Under the pieces are notes generated by a model. It made no database searches and was not told where the DNA came from. It saw only the letters and a program-made list of their open reading frames with translations. A DNA stretch of 64,000 nucleotides from positions 124,001 through 188,000 of the forward strand of contig NZ_JAEUAO010000006.1 in assembly GCF_019511375.1 (NCBI RefSeq), given 5' to 3'. The stretch is from Rhizobium herbae (GTDB lineage Bacteria; Pseudomonadota; Alphaproteobacteria; Rhizobiales; Rhizobiaceae). How positions within the stretch are numbered: position 1 is the stretch's first letter; every line of letters begins with the position of its first letter. Position numbers and translations under genes: made by a program. This document shows positions 33,596-43,584 of the stretch, one piece after another.

Positions 33596-35878
33596 CTATT
33601 TCTGGCAAAGCCGCCGGTCGCCGCGATAAGGCTGGTAGGTGCAATCAGACGCCCGGAAGGACCGGTAGTTGCGCGAGCATGCTCTGATATTGCAGGATTG
33701 AGCGGGCTTTTCTTCGCTTGTCATAAACCCCGCGTCCGCATCGGCGTCCGAATCTGGCTCGGCCACCGCGGCTTCCATGAAATTTCGCCAGATGCGCGCT
33801 GGAAGCGCGCCACCCGTGATCCCCTTCATCGATGTGTTGTCGTCGTTGCCCACCCAGACGCCAGCGACCAAGGGTTCCGTAAAGCCGACGAACCAGGCAT
33901 CACGGTTGTCCTGACTGGTGCCTGTCTTGCCGGCCGCAAATGTGCCCAGATCAGCCTGACGTCCAGTCCCACGCTCTACGACCAACTGCAGCAAGGTGAG
34001 GAGGTCGGACTGATGCGGCGAAAGGTCAACCGAGGTCGCAACTTGGGGGCCCACTCGGAAGCCCTTCCGCTGGCCTGCCGCCCGGAAGTCGATAATTCCC
34101 CATGGTTCGACCGGTGCTTTTCCAAGCAGCACCGACGCATAGGCACCCGTCAGGTCGAGCAGGCTCACCTCGGATGCGCCGAGCGCCAAAGCTGGCGTCG
34201 TCGTCAGCGGAGCGTCGATGCCCAGCTCCTTTGCTGCATCGGCGACACTGTCCAGGCCAACCTCCTGGGCCAGTACGGCGGTGGCTGCATTCAGCGAGCG
34301 AGCAAATGCCTCAGCCAACGTAACCCAGCCGCGATAGTCACCTCCCGAATTTCGAGGGGCCCATCCGCCAATTTCGATCGGGGCGTCAAGGACCTGATCC
34401 GACAGGCTCAGCCCCTTCTTCAATGCCGCGTAATACACGAACAGCTTGAATGTGGAGCCCGGCTGGCGCATCGCCGTGACGGCGCGGTTGAACTGACTGG
34501 TCTTGTAGTCATATCCGCCGACCATTGCGACAACTGCACCGTCGGGCGTCATAGCGACCAGTGCAGCCTGCGACGCACCGAAGGCCTTCCCCTCTTCATC
34601 GAGGGCTTGCCTGACAACCTTTTCGGCAATCCGCTGCAGGCGCGGCACCAATGTCGTGCGCACTGTTGTTGCTCCGGGCGAAGAGCCTGCGATCTCCCCC
34701 GCCTCGACCGACACCCAATCGGCGAACCAACTGCCCGAGCGCGATGTTGGTGTCGTGGGGTGCAGTTCGGCGAATTCATCCCTGGCAGCGTTCGCATCTT
34801 GCGGCGTGAGCTTGCCATTGGTGACCATCGCGTCGAGCACGGTCGCCGTGCGTTGTCGAGCGCCTTCGAAATTGTCGATCGGGTTCAAATGGCTCGGGGC
34901 CTTCAGCAGACCTGCCAGCATCGCAGATTCCGGTAGATCGAGCGCACCGACATCCTTGTTGAAATAGATCCGCGCCGCTGCCGGCATGCCGGTCGCGCCA
35001 GAACCAAGGTAGACCGCATTGAGGTAGCGTGTCAGAATCTCTCTCTTGCCGAGCTTCCATTCCAGCCAGAACGCGATCACCACCTCCTGGATCTTGCGCT
35101 TCAATGTTCGGTCGCTTTCGAGATATTGCAGCTTGATCAACTGCTGCGTGATGGTGCTTCCGCCCTGGACGACCGATCCGGCCTCTACGTTTCTGAGCAG
35201 AGCGCGCGCAATCCCCTTCAGATCGATGCCGTAGTGATCCATGAACCGGCGGTCCTCGATTGAAAGCACGGCGTCTATGAGGTGCGAAGGGAATTGCTCG
35301 TAGCTCGCATAGAGCTCTTGATACGGCCCTTGCCGGACAAGCGGCCCGCCGTCCGACGTTTCCAGCACCATGACCGGCTTCAATGAGCCGTCGGCGATCT
35401 CCTGCCACGGTACATCCTTGAGGGCCCAAGTTAGAACGCCGGCTGCGATGAGGATGCTGGAGAACGGGATCAGCGCAGCCAGCACTTTCCACGATCGCAG
35501 TTTCTGCGTGCCGAGCTGCAGTTTGCCCGCCGTGCGAACAGTCGCCAGGGTAGCCACTGCGCTGCGCGAAAATGCTGCGACGGCAGCGGACGTTCTCCAA
35601 AGCCCCTCCTTGAAGGTGGGCCGTTCAGATTTTGCATACCTTTCCCGAACTATTTCGCTGCCCTTTCGGATTCGCAGGACACAGCGCCCCAAAAGGCTTC
35701 CGAGATCATGACGGAGGGCACACATCAGTTCTTGGACGGCTCGCCTGCTCCGTCCGAAAGCGCCGGCCGGGCTCTCGGTAGCTGCCTGGTCTCTCGTGCT
35801 CGCGACGGTAGCGCGATCGAGCGCCGTCATCCGTCTGGATCCGGTCGTTTGCCTTGAGGATTTTTCAGAGCTTGCCAT
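33596..35878 (-). CDS. Class A penicillin-binding protein with BA14K-type C-terminal module
   Basis: A 760-residue bifunctional peptidoglycan synthase. A long cytoplasmic N-terminus (1-130) precedes one membrane helix (about 131-153). The transglycosylase domain has catalytic Glu208 in IEDRRFMDHYG and GGSTITQQLIKLQYL. The transpeptidase has Ser475-TFK (QPGSTFKLF), SLN at 528-530 and KTGT at 651-654. The end (729-758) is unusual: SRNYRSFRASDCTYQPYRGD between cysteines matches the BA14K motif of a small rhizobial/Brucella envelope protein, also present twice in the protein at 37437. The tail may bind envelope glycans. Monocistronic. Confidence 0.92.
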   Translation of the reverse strand: MASSEKSSRQTTGSRRMTALDRATVASTRDQAATESPAGAFGRSRRAVQELMCALRHDLGSLLGRCVLRIRKGSEIVRERYAKSERPTFKEGLWRTSAAVAAFSRSAVATLATVRTAGKLQLGTQKLRSWKVLAALIPFSSILIAAGVLTWALKDVPWQEIADGSLKPVMVLETSDGGPLVRQGPYQELYASYEQFPSHLIDAVLSIEDRRFMDHYGIDLKGIARALLRNVEAGSVVQGGSTITQQLIKLQYLESDRTLKRKIQEVVIAFWLEWKLGKREILTRYLNAVYLGSGATGMPAAARIYFNKDVGALDLPESAMLAGLLKAPSHLNPIDNFEGARQRTATVLDAMVTNGKLTPQDANAARDEFAELHPTTPTSRSGSWFADWVSVEAGEIAGSSPGATTVRTTLVPRLQRIAEKVVRQALDEEGKAFGASQAALVAMTPDGAVVAMVGGYDYKTSQFNRAVTAMRQPGSTFKLFVYYAALKKGLSLSDQVLDAPIEIGGWAPRNSGGDYRGWVTLAEAFARSLNAATAVLAQEVGLDSVADAAKELGIDAPLTTTPALALGASEVSLLDLTGAYASVLLGKAPVEPWGIIDFRAAGQRKGFRVGPQVATSVDLSPHQSDLLTLLQLVVERGTGRQADLGTFAAGKTGTSQDNRDAWFVGFTEPLVAGVWVGNDDNTSMKGITGGALPARIWRNFMEAAVAEPDSDADADAGFMTSEEKPAQSCNIRACSRNYRSFRASDCTYQPYRGDRRLCQK

Positions 35879-35966
35879 TCTTTACCGGCTGATCATCTCC
35901 AGCGCGAAGCAATTTATCCTGCAGACAGGCAAACACTCATGAAGAGCATGCCTGGCTCCTTGGGGT

Positions 35967-36742
<776 letters not shown>

Positions 36743-37138
36743 ATGAACACCAAGCTTGTCGCCTTCGGCGTCGCATTTTTTGGGACGCTCGCAGCGTCTG
36801 CCTCCGCCCAGGAGGGCGCCACCACCGGCATGATCGGCGGTGCTGCAACGGGTGCCATTGTGGGCGGTCCGGTGGGTGCCGGCGTCGGCGCTGTCGTTGG
36901 CGCCGTTGCCGGGGGCGCGCTGGAGCGGCCGCCGGAAAAGGTCGTAACCTATGTGCAGCGGCAGCCCGTCCAGCAGTCTGTTGTCGTTCAGCAGCCTGTC
37001 GTCGTCGGCAAGCCGTTGCCTCGCGACGTCGTGCTGATGCCCATCGCCGAAGATCCGCGATACTCCTACACGATCGTCAACGATCAGCGCGTCATCGTCG
37101 ATCCGAAGACCTACACCGTAGTGCAGGTCCTCCAGTAG
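36743..37138 (+). CDS. DUF1236-type exported envelope protein
   Basis: A 131-residue exported protein: signal peptide ending ASASAQE, a Gly/Ala/Val-rich segment (GMIGGAATGAIVGGPVGAGV) resembling glycine-zipper membrane stretches, then a C-terminal DUF1236-like part ending DPKTYTVVQVL. Such proteins are common, stress-induced envelope proteins in rhizobia with no known biochemical role. AAGGAG precedes the ATG. An exact EcfG-type promoter lies just upstream, suggesting general stress control. Confidence 0.82.
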   Translation: MNTKLVAFGVAFFGTLAASASAQEGATTGMIGGAATGAIVGGPVGAGVGAVVGAVAGGALERPPEKVVTYVQRQPVQQSVVVQQPVVVGKPLPRDVVLMPIAEDPRYSYTIVNDQRVIVDPKTYTVVQVLQ

Positions 37139-37217
37139 CAGGAGCCGTTCCCTTGGGCAGCGGTTCGATGCCGCTGTCCTTCAACCCTTGTGCAATTACA
37201 TCCAGGTCAGGAGAGAG

Positions 37218-37400
37218 ATGATGTCCCACCACGAATCGGGAAAATCCGACTTGTCCGTTACCGGACTGCTTCTTTGCATCAGTGCGGCGATGGTGGCCAT
37301 CAGCCTCCTGCTCGCCGCCGCCCACAGTATCGAGGAGACCACACAGACCGCAAAGGTGTTTGTGCCCGCCACACTCTCCCAATCCACCTTGCCGAAGTAG
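37218..37400 (+). CDS. Small single-span membrane protein
   Basis: A 60-residue protein with one membrane helix (SVTGLLLCISAAMVAISLLL, about residues 13-35) and a short polar tail. CAGGAGAG stands before ATG 37218 (ATG 37221 also possible). Lies between the DUF1236 gene and the double-BA14K gene, all in one direction, so it may share their transcript. Function unknown. Confidence 0.55.
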   Translation: MMSHHESGKSDLSVTGLLLCISAAMVAISLLLAAAHSIEETTQTAKVFVPATLSQSTLPK

Positions 37401-37436
37401 CCTTGGCCTGCGGCCGGCGTGAGTGGGAACGAAGCC

Positions 37437-38063
37437 ATGAAAGAGGTCTTACTGCCCCTGACGAGAATCGCTTTGTTGCTGACGCCCTTTGTCGGAAGCC
37501 TCGCTGCGATTTCCTCCATTCTGCCGGAGCCAAAGCCGCACAACTTCCACAATATCAACACACCATCCCTCTGGACGGTCAACCCGGTCAAGGTTGATCG
37601 CAGCGCTCAGCAATTCGAGCGTGTGCCTCCCGTGAGCGTGCGCCCCCAGGAGGTCCGGCACGCACAAGCGGCCGCAGACGACGGCCGCAAGATGCAAGCA
37701 ATGAATGCGGCAGGCCTCGACAAGGCTGCGGTTGACCGAACTTTGGTCACCGGAGCGGTCGAAGGGCCGACGGACGCCGACCGTCAGGCGGCCTTGGAAT
37801 GGTGCCGCAATCGCTACAGGTCCTATCGCCCCGCCGACAACAGCTATCAGCCCTACCATGGACCACGCAGGCCTTGTCAGCCACCGTTCGTCGCGCGCTC
37901 GGACGCGAATGATGGGACGCCCCTGGCCGGGGAAGCGACTACATATGGCAACGATATGCACGCGCAATGGTGTGCGGCTCGGTACCGTTCCTATAACGCC
38001 CGTGACAACACCTATCACTCTTATGACGGCCGGCGGCGAACATGCCGATCGCCTAACATTTGA
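37437..38063 (+). CDS. Exported protein with two BA14K-type motifs
   Basis: A 208-residue protein with an N-terminal hydrophobic signal or anchor (ALLLTPFVGSLAAIS), a proline/charged middle, and two BA14K-like repeats: RNRYRSYRPADNSYQPYHGP near 130 and AARYRSYNARDNTYHSYDGR near the end, each with a flanking Cys pair. BA14K is a Brucella immunoreactive, lectin-like protein family. The same motif ends the class A PBP at 33596, so the two may act on the same envelope layer. The Shine-Dalgarno is weak (GGGAACGAAG). Confidence 0.75.
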   Translation: MKEVLLPLTRIALLLTPFVGSLAAISSILPEPKPHNFHNINTPSLWTVNPVKVDRSAQQFERVPPVSVRPQEVRHAQAAADDGRKMQAMNAAGLDKAAVDRTLVTGAVEGPTDADRQAALEWCRNRYRSYRPADNSYQPYHGPRRPCQPPFVARSDANDGTPLAGEATTYGNDMHAQWCAARYRSYNARDNTYHSYDGRRRTCRSPNI

Positions 38064-38369
38064 TGGTCGCCAAACTCCTGGCTCGCGTGCTGAAGTCAAG
38101 CGACATCGGACCTTCTACCGTCACATCCACATTCGTCGAGGAGTCTTGCTTCATTTGAGTGCCGGTTTTCGCCGGCTGTTCTTCACCCTCCCGAAGACCG
38201 GATGGTTCTGCTGCCGTCAGACCAGCGGACCCACCCCACCGGTGCCTGTGCACTTCGACCATTGCTGCGATCATCACGCGCCAACAACGAGTTGCGCAAG
38301 TACGTGACAAACAGCCAAAGCACCAAAACGTTACCGGCGCGGTCGGCTTTGCATGGCCACGGCCTGCGG
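38064..38369. other. Intergenic region between convergent genes
   Basis: About 306 bases with no supported gene or clear terminator. Confidence 0.4.
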
Positions 38370-39887
38370 TTAGGTCTCGGCCAGGGGCGATACCGCGGGT
38401 CCGTTCAAGGCTGTACCGTCCACGGCAAAGTGCGAACCGTGACAAGTGCAATCCCAGCAGCGCTCGAGGGAATTCCAGTGCACTTGGCAACCCATGTGCG
38501 TACAAGACGCCGAACGCTTGTAGAGCGTACCGTCGTCGCCCCGGAAGGCGGCGATCTTGGCGAGGCCTTCGCGCACGATAGCCCCCTTTCCCGGTGCCAG
38601 CTTTTCGATTGAATCAATTTCACCGGGCGCGAGATATTCGGCAAAATTCTTGATCGCGGTCGCGTTCTCCGCAAGATAGTCTGCGAACGCCGCGGCGGTC
38701 TTGCGTGACGGCTGATAAAGTTCTTGCCATGGGCTCTTCCTCTGAAGAATGAGTTCGGCAATCAGGAGCGAGGCGACGACTCCATGGGTAATGCCTTCAC
38801 CGGAATCGCCGGTCGCCACAAAGACGCGCTCATTGCCGGGATTGCGACCGATGAACCCCGCGTGATCAATCGTCTCCATCACTTGGCCGGACCACCGATG
38901 CGTCTCCATGCCCACATTCGGAACGAGCCGTTTGGTCCAGGCCGTCAAAGCTGTGAACCTGTCGTCGGCATCGTCGACGGCCCCCGTCTTGTGGTCTTCG
39001 CCACCGACGATCAGAAAGTCGCTCTCGTCCTTGCCCGGGTGAATGCGAAGGTAGTGGTAGGGGTCTTCCGTATCCCAATAGAGCGCGTCGGGCACAACAC
39101 CACGCCCGACTTTGAAGGACATGGCGTAGGTGCGATATGGCGCCTGCTTGGTATGAAGGACGACCCGGTCATTGATTGGCGAGTTGGTCGCCACAACAGC
39201 CCACTTCGCGCTGACGACAAAGCCCGCGCTTGTTGATACGCGCACTCCGTCCCCAGTCTCCTCAATCTTTTCGGCGACTGTATCGCTAAAAAGCAGACCG
39301 GCGCGCGCCGAAATCCCTGCAGCCAGGCCGCGCAGATACTTGAGTGGATGGAATGTGGCCTGGTTTGCATAGCGCAAGGCAGGCGCGTCCGCGAACCCCG
39401 CAAAAGGCAGGCCGACGATTTTCTCGACGGTCACGCCAAGCTTCGTCCCGATGTCAAGTTCGCGATCAAGGTCCGTTTCTGGCCTCCCCGCCCCGGGGAA
39501 CAGAAAGCCGTCAACGCGCCGGAAGTCGCAACCGATGCGTTCTACGTCCTGTATTGCTTCGATGCGATCGATCGCAGCAGAATGGCTCTGATAGTAAAGC
39601 CGCGCCAGTTCTGTACCCCGCAAATCGGCTAGTCTTGAAAAATAATCGTCGCACACGGAGGACAAGTGCGCGGTCGTGCGGGCGGTCATGCCGCTTCCGA
39701 TCTTGCCACGGTCGAGCACCGCCACTTTTTGCCCGGCGATCGCCAGCTCGTAAGCAGTGGACATCCCCGCAATGCCGGAGCCGACCACGACGACATCAAC
39801 AGTTTCGTCCTGCGCAAGCGGCGCGGTCTCCGGAGCGACTTTTATCGAAGCCCACAGTGAGGCGGTTCTTTCATCGCTCACATTCAT
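38370..39887 (-). CDS. FAD-dependent oxidoreductase with C-terminal Rieske domain
   Basis: A 505-residue fusion. The N-terminal DAO-type FAD domain has VVVVGSGIAGMSTAYELA and VAVLDRGKIGSGMTARTTAH. The last ~90 residues are a Rieske [2Fe-2S] domain with CTHMGC and CTCHGSHF supplying two Cys and two His. This class is widespread and its substrate is not established; a soluble redox role in stress or amine/amino-acid oxidation is possible. ATG 39887 is preferred to the in-frame start at 39935 since family sequence begins there. Monocistronic. Confidence 0.88.
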   Translation of the reverse strand: MNVSDERTASLWASIKVAPETAPLAQDETVDVVVVGSGIAGMSTAYELAIAGQKVAVLDRGKIGSGMTARTTAHLSSVCDDYFSRLADLRGTELARLYYQSHSAAIDRIEAIQDVERIGCDFRRVDGFLFPGAGRPETDLDRELDIGTKLGVTVEKIVGLPFAGFADAPALRYANQATFHPLKYLRGLAAGISARAGLLFSDTVAEKIEETGDGVRVSTSAGFVVSAKWAVVATNSPINDRVVLHTKQAPYRTYAMSFKVGRGVVPDALYWDTEDPYHYLRIHPGKDESDFLIVGGEDHKTGAVDDADDRFTALTAWTKRLVPNVGMETHRWSGQVMETIDHAGFIGRNPGNERVFVATGDSGEGITHGVVASLLIAELILQRKSPWQELYQPSRKTAAAFADYLAENATAIKNFAEYLAPGEIDSIEKLAPGKGAIVREGLAKIAAFRGDDGTLYKRSASCTHMGCQVHWNSLERCWDCTCHGSHFAVDGTALNGPAVSPLAET

Positions 39888-40139
39888 AGCTGAGTTCTCC
39901 ACAGCAATATTCGCTAAATTGCGAAAGGACCTCAAAAGTTCCCTGCGAGCTTTTGATGCCGCCAGCCAAGGTACTCCGATATAGCGAACTCGAGGCGGCG
40001 CGACCCCGCGGGTATAGGTATGCCGCCAGGATGGGACGTGATTGACGTTTCCACCGTGCTTCCGTAGCCCGCTCGGGAGAGTGTTGTCCGTCTTGCCCTC
40101 TCACGCTCGCCAGTTCCGTCGAGATTCAATGGCGACGGC

Positions 40140-40583
40140 TTACTCCGTTCCGGCCCGGCCCCCTAAATCCTCATGCTCCCCCAAATCGGGGAACCGGACG
40201 GCGAAGACTTCTTTGGCCGCAAACAGCCCGTTGAGCGCCGCAGGAAAGCCGGCATAAACCGCCATCTGCATGATGGTTTCGGTGATTTCGTCCTTGGTCA
40301 GCCCGACATTCAACCCCGCCTCGATATGGACTTTCAGTTGCGGGGTCGCGGTTCCCATCGCCGTCAGCGCCGCGATGGTCGCGATCTCACGGGCGCGCAG
40401 ATCGAGGCCGGGACGGCTGTAAATGTCGCCAAACGAGAACTCGAACACGTAGTTTGCGAAGTCGGGGGCAATGTCAGCCAGAGCGGCAATGACTTTGTGG
40501 CCGGCTTCGCCGTCGATTTCAGCGAGCACCCGCTTGCCGCGTTCCAGCCGGCTTTCGCCGTCGTTGGGGGATTGATGCGTCAT
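40140..40583 (-). CDS. Carboxymuconolactone decarboxylase (CMD) family protein
   Basis: A 147-residue helical protein of the PcaC/CMD family: LDLRAREIATIAALTAMGTA and HIEAGLNVGLTKDEITETIM. It lacks the CxxC of AhpD peroxidases, so it is not a thiol peroxidase. Its start lies 65 bases inside the MerR gene, so the two are co-transcribed. Such pairs often deal with reactive electrophiles. True gamma-carboxymuconolactone decarboxylase is possible but the pca ring-cleavage genes are absent. Confidence 0.82.
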   Translation of the reverse strand: MTHQSPNDGESRLERGKRVLAEIDGEAGHKVIAALADIAPDFANYVFEFSFGDIYSRPGLDLRAREIATIAALTAMGTATPQLKVHIEAGLNVGLTKDEITETIMQMAVYAGFPAALNGLFAAKEVFAVRFPDLGEHEDLGGRAGTE

Positions 40584-40947
40584 AGTCCTTCATCCTCTGT
40601 TCCTTGCCGGCATATCCGGCAATCTTGGTGTCGAGGACGAGAAGGCAGGCTTGCAGTTCGGCCACATGCGTACGGACACGCTCGCGGTGCTGTTCGAGCA
40701 ATGCGCTGCGCTCCGCTTCCGTGTCGACGCCGCGCTCCCGCAAGGCCGCGTAGCGCAGCATTTCCCGAATAGGCATCCCGGTCGTTTTGAGACGATCGAG
40801 AAATTCTATCCAGATCAGGATTGATGCGTCGTAGTCACGTTGGCCCGATTGGTCCCTGTCGGCATGGGGAAGCAGCCCGATCCGCTCATAGTAACGGATA
40901 GTGTGGGCAGACAGTCCCGAACGCTTCGCCAGCTCGCCAATCTTCAT
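40519..40947 (-). CDS. MerR-family regulator
   Basis: A 142-residue regulator with the MerR N-terminal domain (KIGELAKRSGLSAHTIRYYE, RIGLLPHADRDQSGQRDYD) and a coiled dimerisation helix (about 75-115). It lacks the Cys pattern of metal sensors, so it fits the aldehyde/electrophile-sensing branch. Initiation at ATG 40947 (TTG 40950 is one codon earlier). It overlaps the downstream CMD gene and is preceded by an overlong-spacer promoter with an inverted repeat. Confidence 0.87.
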   Translation of the reverse strand: MKIGELAKRSGLSAHTIRYYERIGLLPHADRDQSGQRDYDASILIWIEFLDRLKTTGMPIREMLRYAALRERGVDTEAERSALLEQHRERVRTHVAELQACLLVLDTKIAGYAGKEQRMKDYDASIPQRRRKPAGTRQAGAR

Positions 40948-40976
40948 CAACGCCCTCTTTCGTCACGACGCAGAGA

Positions 40977-41007
40977 AAGCTACGGGTTAGAGTGCGCTCT
41001 AAGTCAA
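40977..41007 (-). promoter_or_regulatory. MerR-type promoter and operator
   Basis: On the minus strand TTGACT (41007-41002), a 19-base spacer, TAGCTT (40982-40977). The spacer holds TTAGAG-4-CTCTAA (40987-41002). A 19-base spacer with a central inverted repeat is the hallmark of promoters untwisted by MerR activators, so the regulator probably controls itself and the CMD gene. Confidence 0.7.
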
Positions 41008-41253
41008 GAGGAGTTTTTCGTGTCGCGGAAATGCTGACCTTTCGCCCAGAGCGCGCAAAGCTGAAATTGCTCGGTGACTTCTTCCGCATTCGAGATCAGG
41101 CATATGTGACCCTCTGGCTCAGGAGGCCGCCGGCAGGCCCGTCCGGCCTTATCTGCCGCTTCTGCGACGCTATGCGGAAAATGGCGTTATTCGCGCCATA
41201 GCCCTGTAGCTGCGTCGCTACAACGGCAGCCGTACCGTAACCAACCTCGACCG
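41008..41253. other. Intergenic region between the MerR operator and the FAD oxidoreductase
   Basis: About 250 bases. Short frames occur on both strands but no start signal or motif supports a gene. Confidence 0.4.
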
Positions 41254-42588
41254 TTACATCATTTCGGGCCGTCTGATCGCCGAGCCGTCGTTGAACCGGC
41301 TCAGCCGGTAGGGTGAGATGTCTGTGATCGGGGTCTCGTTCATCACGATCTCGCTGACCAGGCGACCGGCACCCGGTCCAATGGCAAAGCCGTGTCCGCT
41401 GAACCCCGCCGCTATTACGTAACCGGGCAGTCGCTCCACTCTGGAAATAACGGGGACGAGATCCGGGGAAGTGTCAATGAGCCCTCCCCAGGCGCGCTCG
41501 ACCCCAATTCCCTTGAGCGCTGGGTATTCGCGTTCAAGGTTCTTCATTGCGAGCTTGACGAGCTCCCCATCTGGCGCAGGATCCAGGATGCGGTTCTTTT
41601 CAAACGGCGAGATCTCATCATTCTCCCAGCTGCCGAAAGCATCAGGCCCATTCCAGAAGCTGCTGTTCAGACGATACTTCAGCTTCTTGCCGATCTTGCT
41701 GCGGTACATCTGATAGAATTTGATCGCGTATCGCATCCCCCGCGGCGTGATGTCGAGCGTCCCACGTCCCGGTACGGCAACCGTGTAGGCGCCGTCTGTC
41801 CGACGCCGCAACACGAAGTTTGACGCCGAGAGGCATCCCGCTTGAATGATTTCGGGCGCACGGGTGGTCTTGATCGCGGTTCCGGAAATGTTTGCGACGG
41901 GAAGCTCGATGCCATATCGATGAGAAAACCGGGAAGCCCACGCCCCGCCAGCGCAAACAACGGTGCCGGCTTTCACGAGCCCTCGCTCTGTCCACACGCC
42001 TGCCACCCGGCCGTTGACGATATCAAGGCCCCTAACGGCGCAGTTTTGATGGAGCGATACGCCGTTTTCCTTCGCGGCCTCCGCGATGGCAGGTACAGCA
42101 AGACTGGGCTCAGCTCGCCCATCCGTCGGAGACCAAACGCCGCCGACCCAGGAGGACGTGCCGCCCGAAGCTCGCTCATTGGCCTCGGAAGCACTGAGGA
42201 TCTGGCTGTGAAATCCTTGAACGCGTGCAGCCTGGCCCCACTTTTCCCACCGGGCGACATCAGCCTCGTTCTTGGTGCAGTAAAGTATCCCGGTCCGGCG
42301 GAAGCCCAGATCGCGACCGATCTCGCTGCTCAGTTCCTCCCAGCGCCGCAGACTGTACATGGCTAGCGCAAGTTCATAAAGGTCTCGGTTCTGCTGGCGA
42401 ACCCATCCCCAGTTGCGGCTTGACTGCTCGCCACCGACGATGCCTTTTTCGAGCAGGGCTACGGATACCCCTTTGCGCGCAAGCTCATAGGCCGTGCAGG
42501 TACCCACGATCCCCGCCCCGATGACGACGACGTCAGCCTGCGTTGGAAATGAGGCGCTATCACTTACTTTCTGTACCTGCACCGGCAT
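41254..42588 (-). CDS. FAD-dependent DAO-family oxidoreductase (paralogue 1)
   Basis: A 444-residue flavoprotein with VVVIGAGIVGTCTAYELA and VALLEKGIVGGEQSSRNWGW near the N-terminus and GFAIGPGAGRLV near the end, as in D-amino-acid/N-substituted amino-acid oxidases. It follows the peptide-type importer genes on the same strand (85-base gap) and so probably oxidises the imported compound at a C-N bond. ATG 42588 is chosen; GTG 42594 is closer to AGGAAT. A paralogue lies at 54535-55857. Confidence 0.87.
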   Translation of the reverse strand: MPVQVQKVSDSASFPTQADVVVIGAGIVGTCTAYELARKGVSVALLEKGIVGGEQSSRNWGWVRQQNRDLYELALAMYSLRRWEELSSEIGRDLGFRRTGILYCTKNEADVARWEKWGQAARVQGFHSQILSASEANERASGGTSSWVGGVWSPTDGRAEPSLAVPAIAEAAKENGVSLHQNCAVRGLDIVNGRVAGVWTERGLVKAGTVVCAGGAWASRFSHRYGIELPVANISGTAIKTTRAPEIIQAGCLSASNFVLRRRTDGAYTVAVPGRGTLDITPRGMRYAIKFYQMYRSKIGKKLKYRLNSSFWNGPDAFGSWENDEISPFEKNRILDPAPDGELVKLAMKNLEREYPALKGIGVERAWGGLIDTSPDLVPVISRVERLPGYVIAAGFSGHGFAIGPGAGRLVSEIVMNETPITDISPYRLSRFNDGSAIRRPEMM

Positions 42589-42673
42589 AGTCACTATTCC
42601 TCTGGCATCGTGCTCCAGTCATGTCCGACAGGAACGATAAAAGCTTGACAGTTATTCGTCGCGCGCGCGTTTC

Positions 42674-43552
42674 TCAGCTGTGATCACCGCGGACATCGAG
42701 CGCATCGCGCAGCCCGTCGCCGATGAAGTTGAAGCTTGTTACAGCGATCGTTATGGCCGCGCCGGGAATGATCGCCAGCCAAGGCGCCGTCCCCAGATAT
42801 TGCTGTGCGCCATTCAGCATATTGCCCCAACTGGGCAGCGGCGGCTGAATTCCATAGCCGAGGAAGCTGATATAGGCCTCCATCAGGATCGCCCGGGCTA
42901 CGGTCAAGGTTGCAGCGACGATGATCGGACCCATGGCATTGGGAAGGATTTCGCGGAACATGATGTGCGTTGCGCTCAGTCCAAGCATGCGGCCGGCCAG
43001 CACGAATTCGCGCTCGCGTAGGGATCGGACTTCGGCCTCGACGATGCGAGCGACTTCCATCCAGCTCGTGGCGGCGATGACGACGGTAATCATGATCGGG
43101 CTTGGCTTCAGCGCAGCGGCAAGAGCAAGCACGAGGAAGATGGATGGGAAGGAAAGAAAGCCATCCACGGCACGCATCAGTACCGTGCCGACCAGGCCGC
43201 CTCGATATCCGGCCACCACGCCGACAAGGGTTCCGATCAACGTCGACAACAACATCGCCGAGAAACCGACCAGGAGCGAAATCCGCCCCGCCATGAACAA
43301 CCGGGCGGCCAAGTCTCGTCCCAACGGGTCGGTGCCCAGAAAATGCTTGCCTGTCAGGGGCGGAGCGAAGCGGGCGCGCAGATCGATATAGAGTGAATCA
43401 TACGGCAGCAAGTGGGGTCCCAGGACGCAGGCCAGCGTCAGGAGAGCGATCATCACCATGCCGATGAGGGCCAGATGGTGCTTCATGAAACGGTGCGCAG
43501 TTCGGCTGTTCCACCAGCGCTCCCGGGGTGAATTTGCGGCAATGGCGGTCAT
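42674..43552 (-). CDS. Peptide-type ABC importer, permease (DppC family)
   Basis: A 292-residue permease with about six helices; LGTDPLGRDLAARL is the family hallmark and REREFVLAGRMLGLSATHIM the cytoplasmic loop. ATG 43552 is preferred to 43579 because AGGAG lies at the right distance. Works with the DppB-type permease at 43585 and the fused ATPase. Substrate: a peptide, opine or other amino-acid conjugate. Confidence 0.9.
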   Translation of the reverse strand: MTAIAANSPRERWWNSRTAHRFMKHHLALIGMVMIALLTLACVLGPHLLPYDSLYIDLRARFAPPLTGKHFLGTDPLGRDLAARLFMAGRISLLVGFSAMLLSTLIGTLVGVVAGYRGGLVGTVLMRAVDGFLSFPSIFLVLALAAALKPSPIMITVVIAATSWMEVARIVEAEVRSLREREFVLAGRMLGLSATHIMFREILPNAMGPIIVAATLTVARAILMEAYISFLGYGIQPPLPSWGNMLNGAQQYLGTAPWLAIIPGAAITIAVTSFNFIGDGLRDALDVRGDHS

Positions 43553-43584
43553 GATGGCTGACTCCTGATGAGCGTTCATGGCGC

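Noticed and set aside
33342-33644. Minus-strand frames in the gap after the sugar-binding-protein gene
   Set aside because: No ribosome-binding site, no known motif, and competing overlapping frames of equal length.
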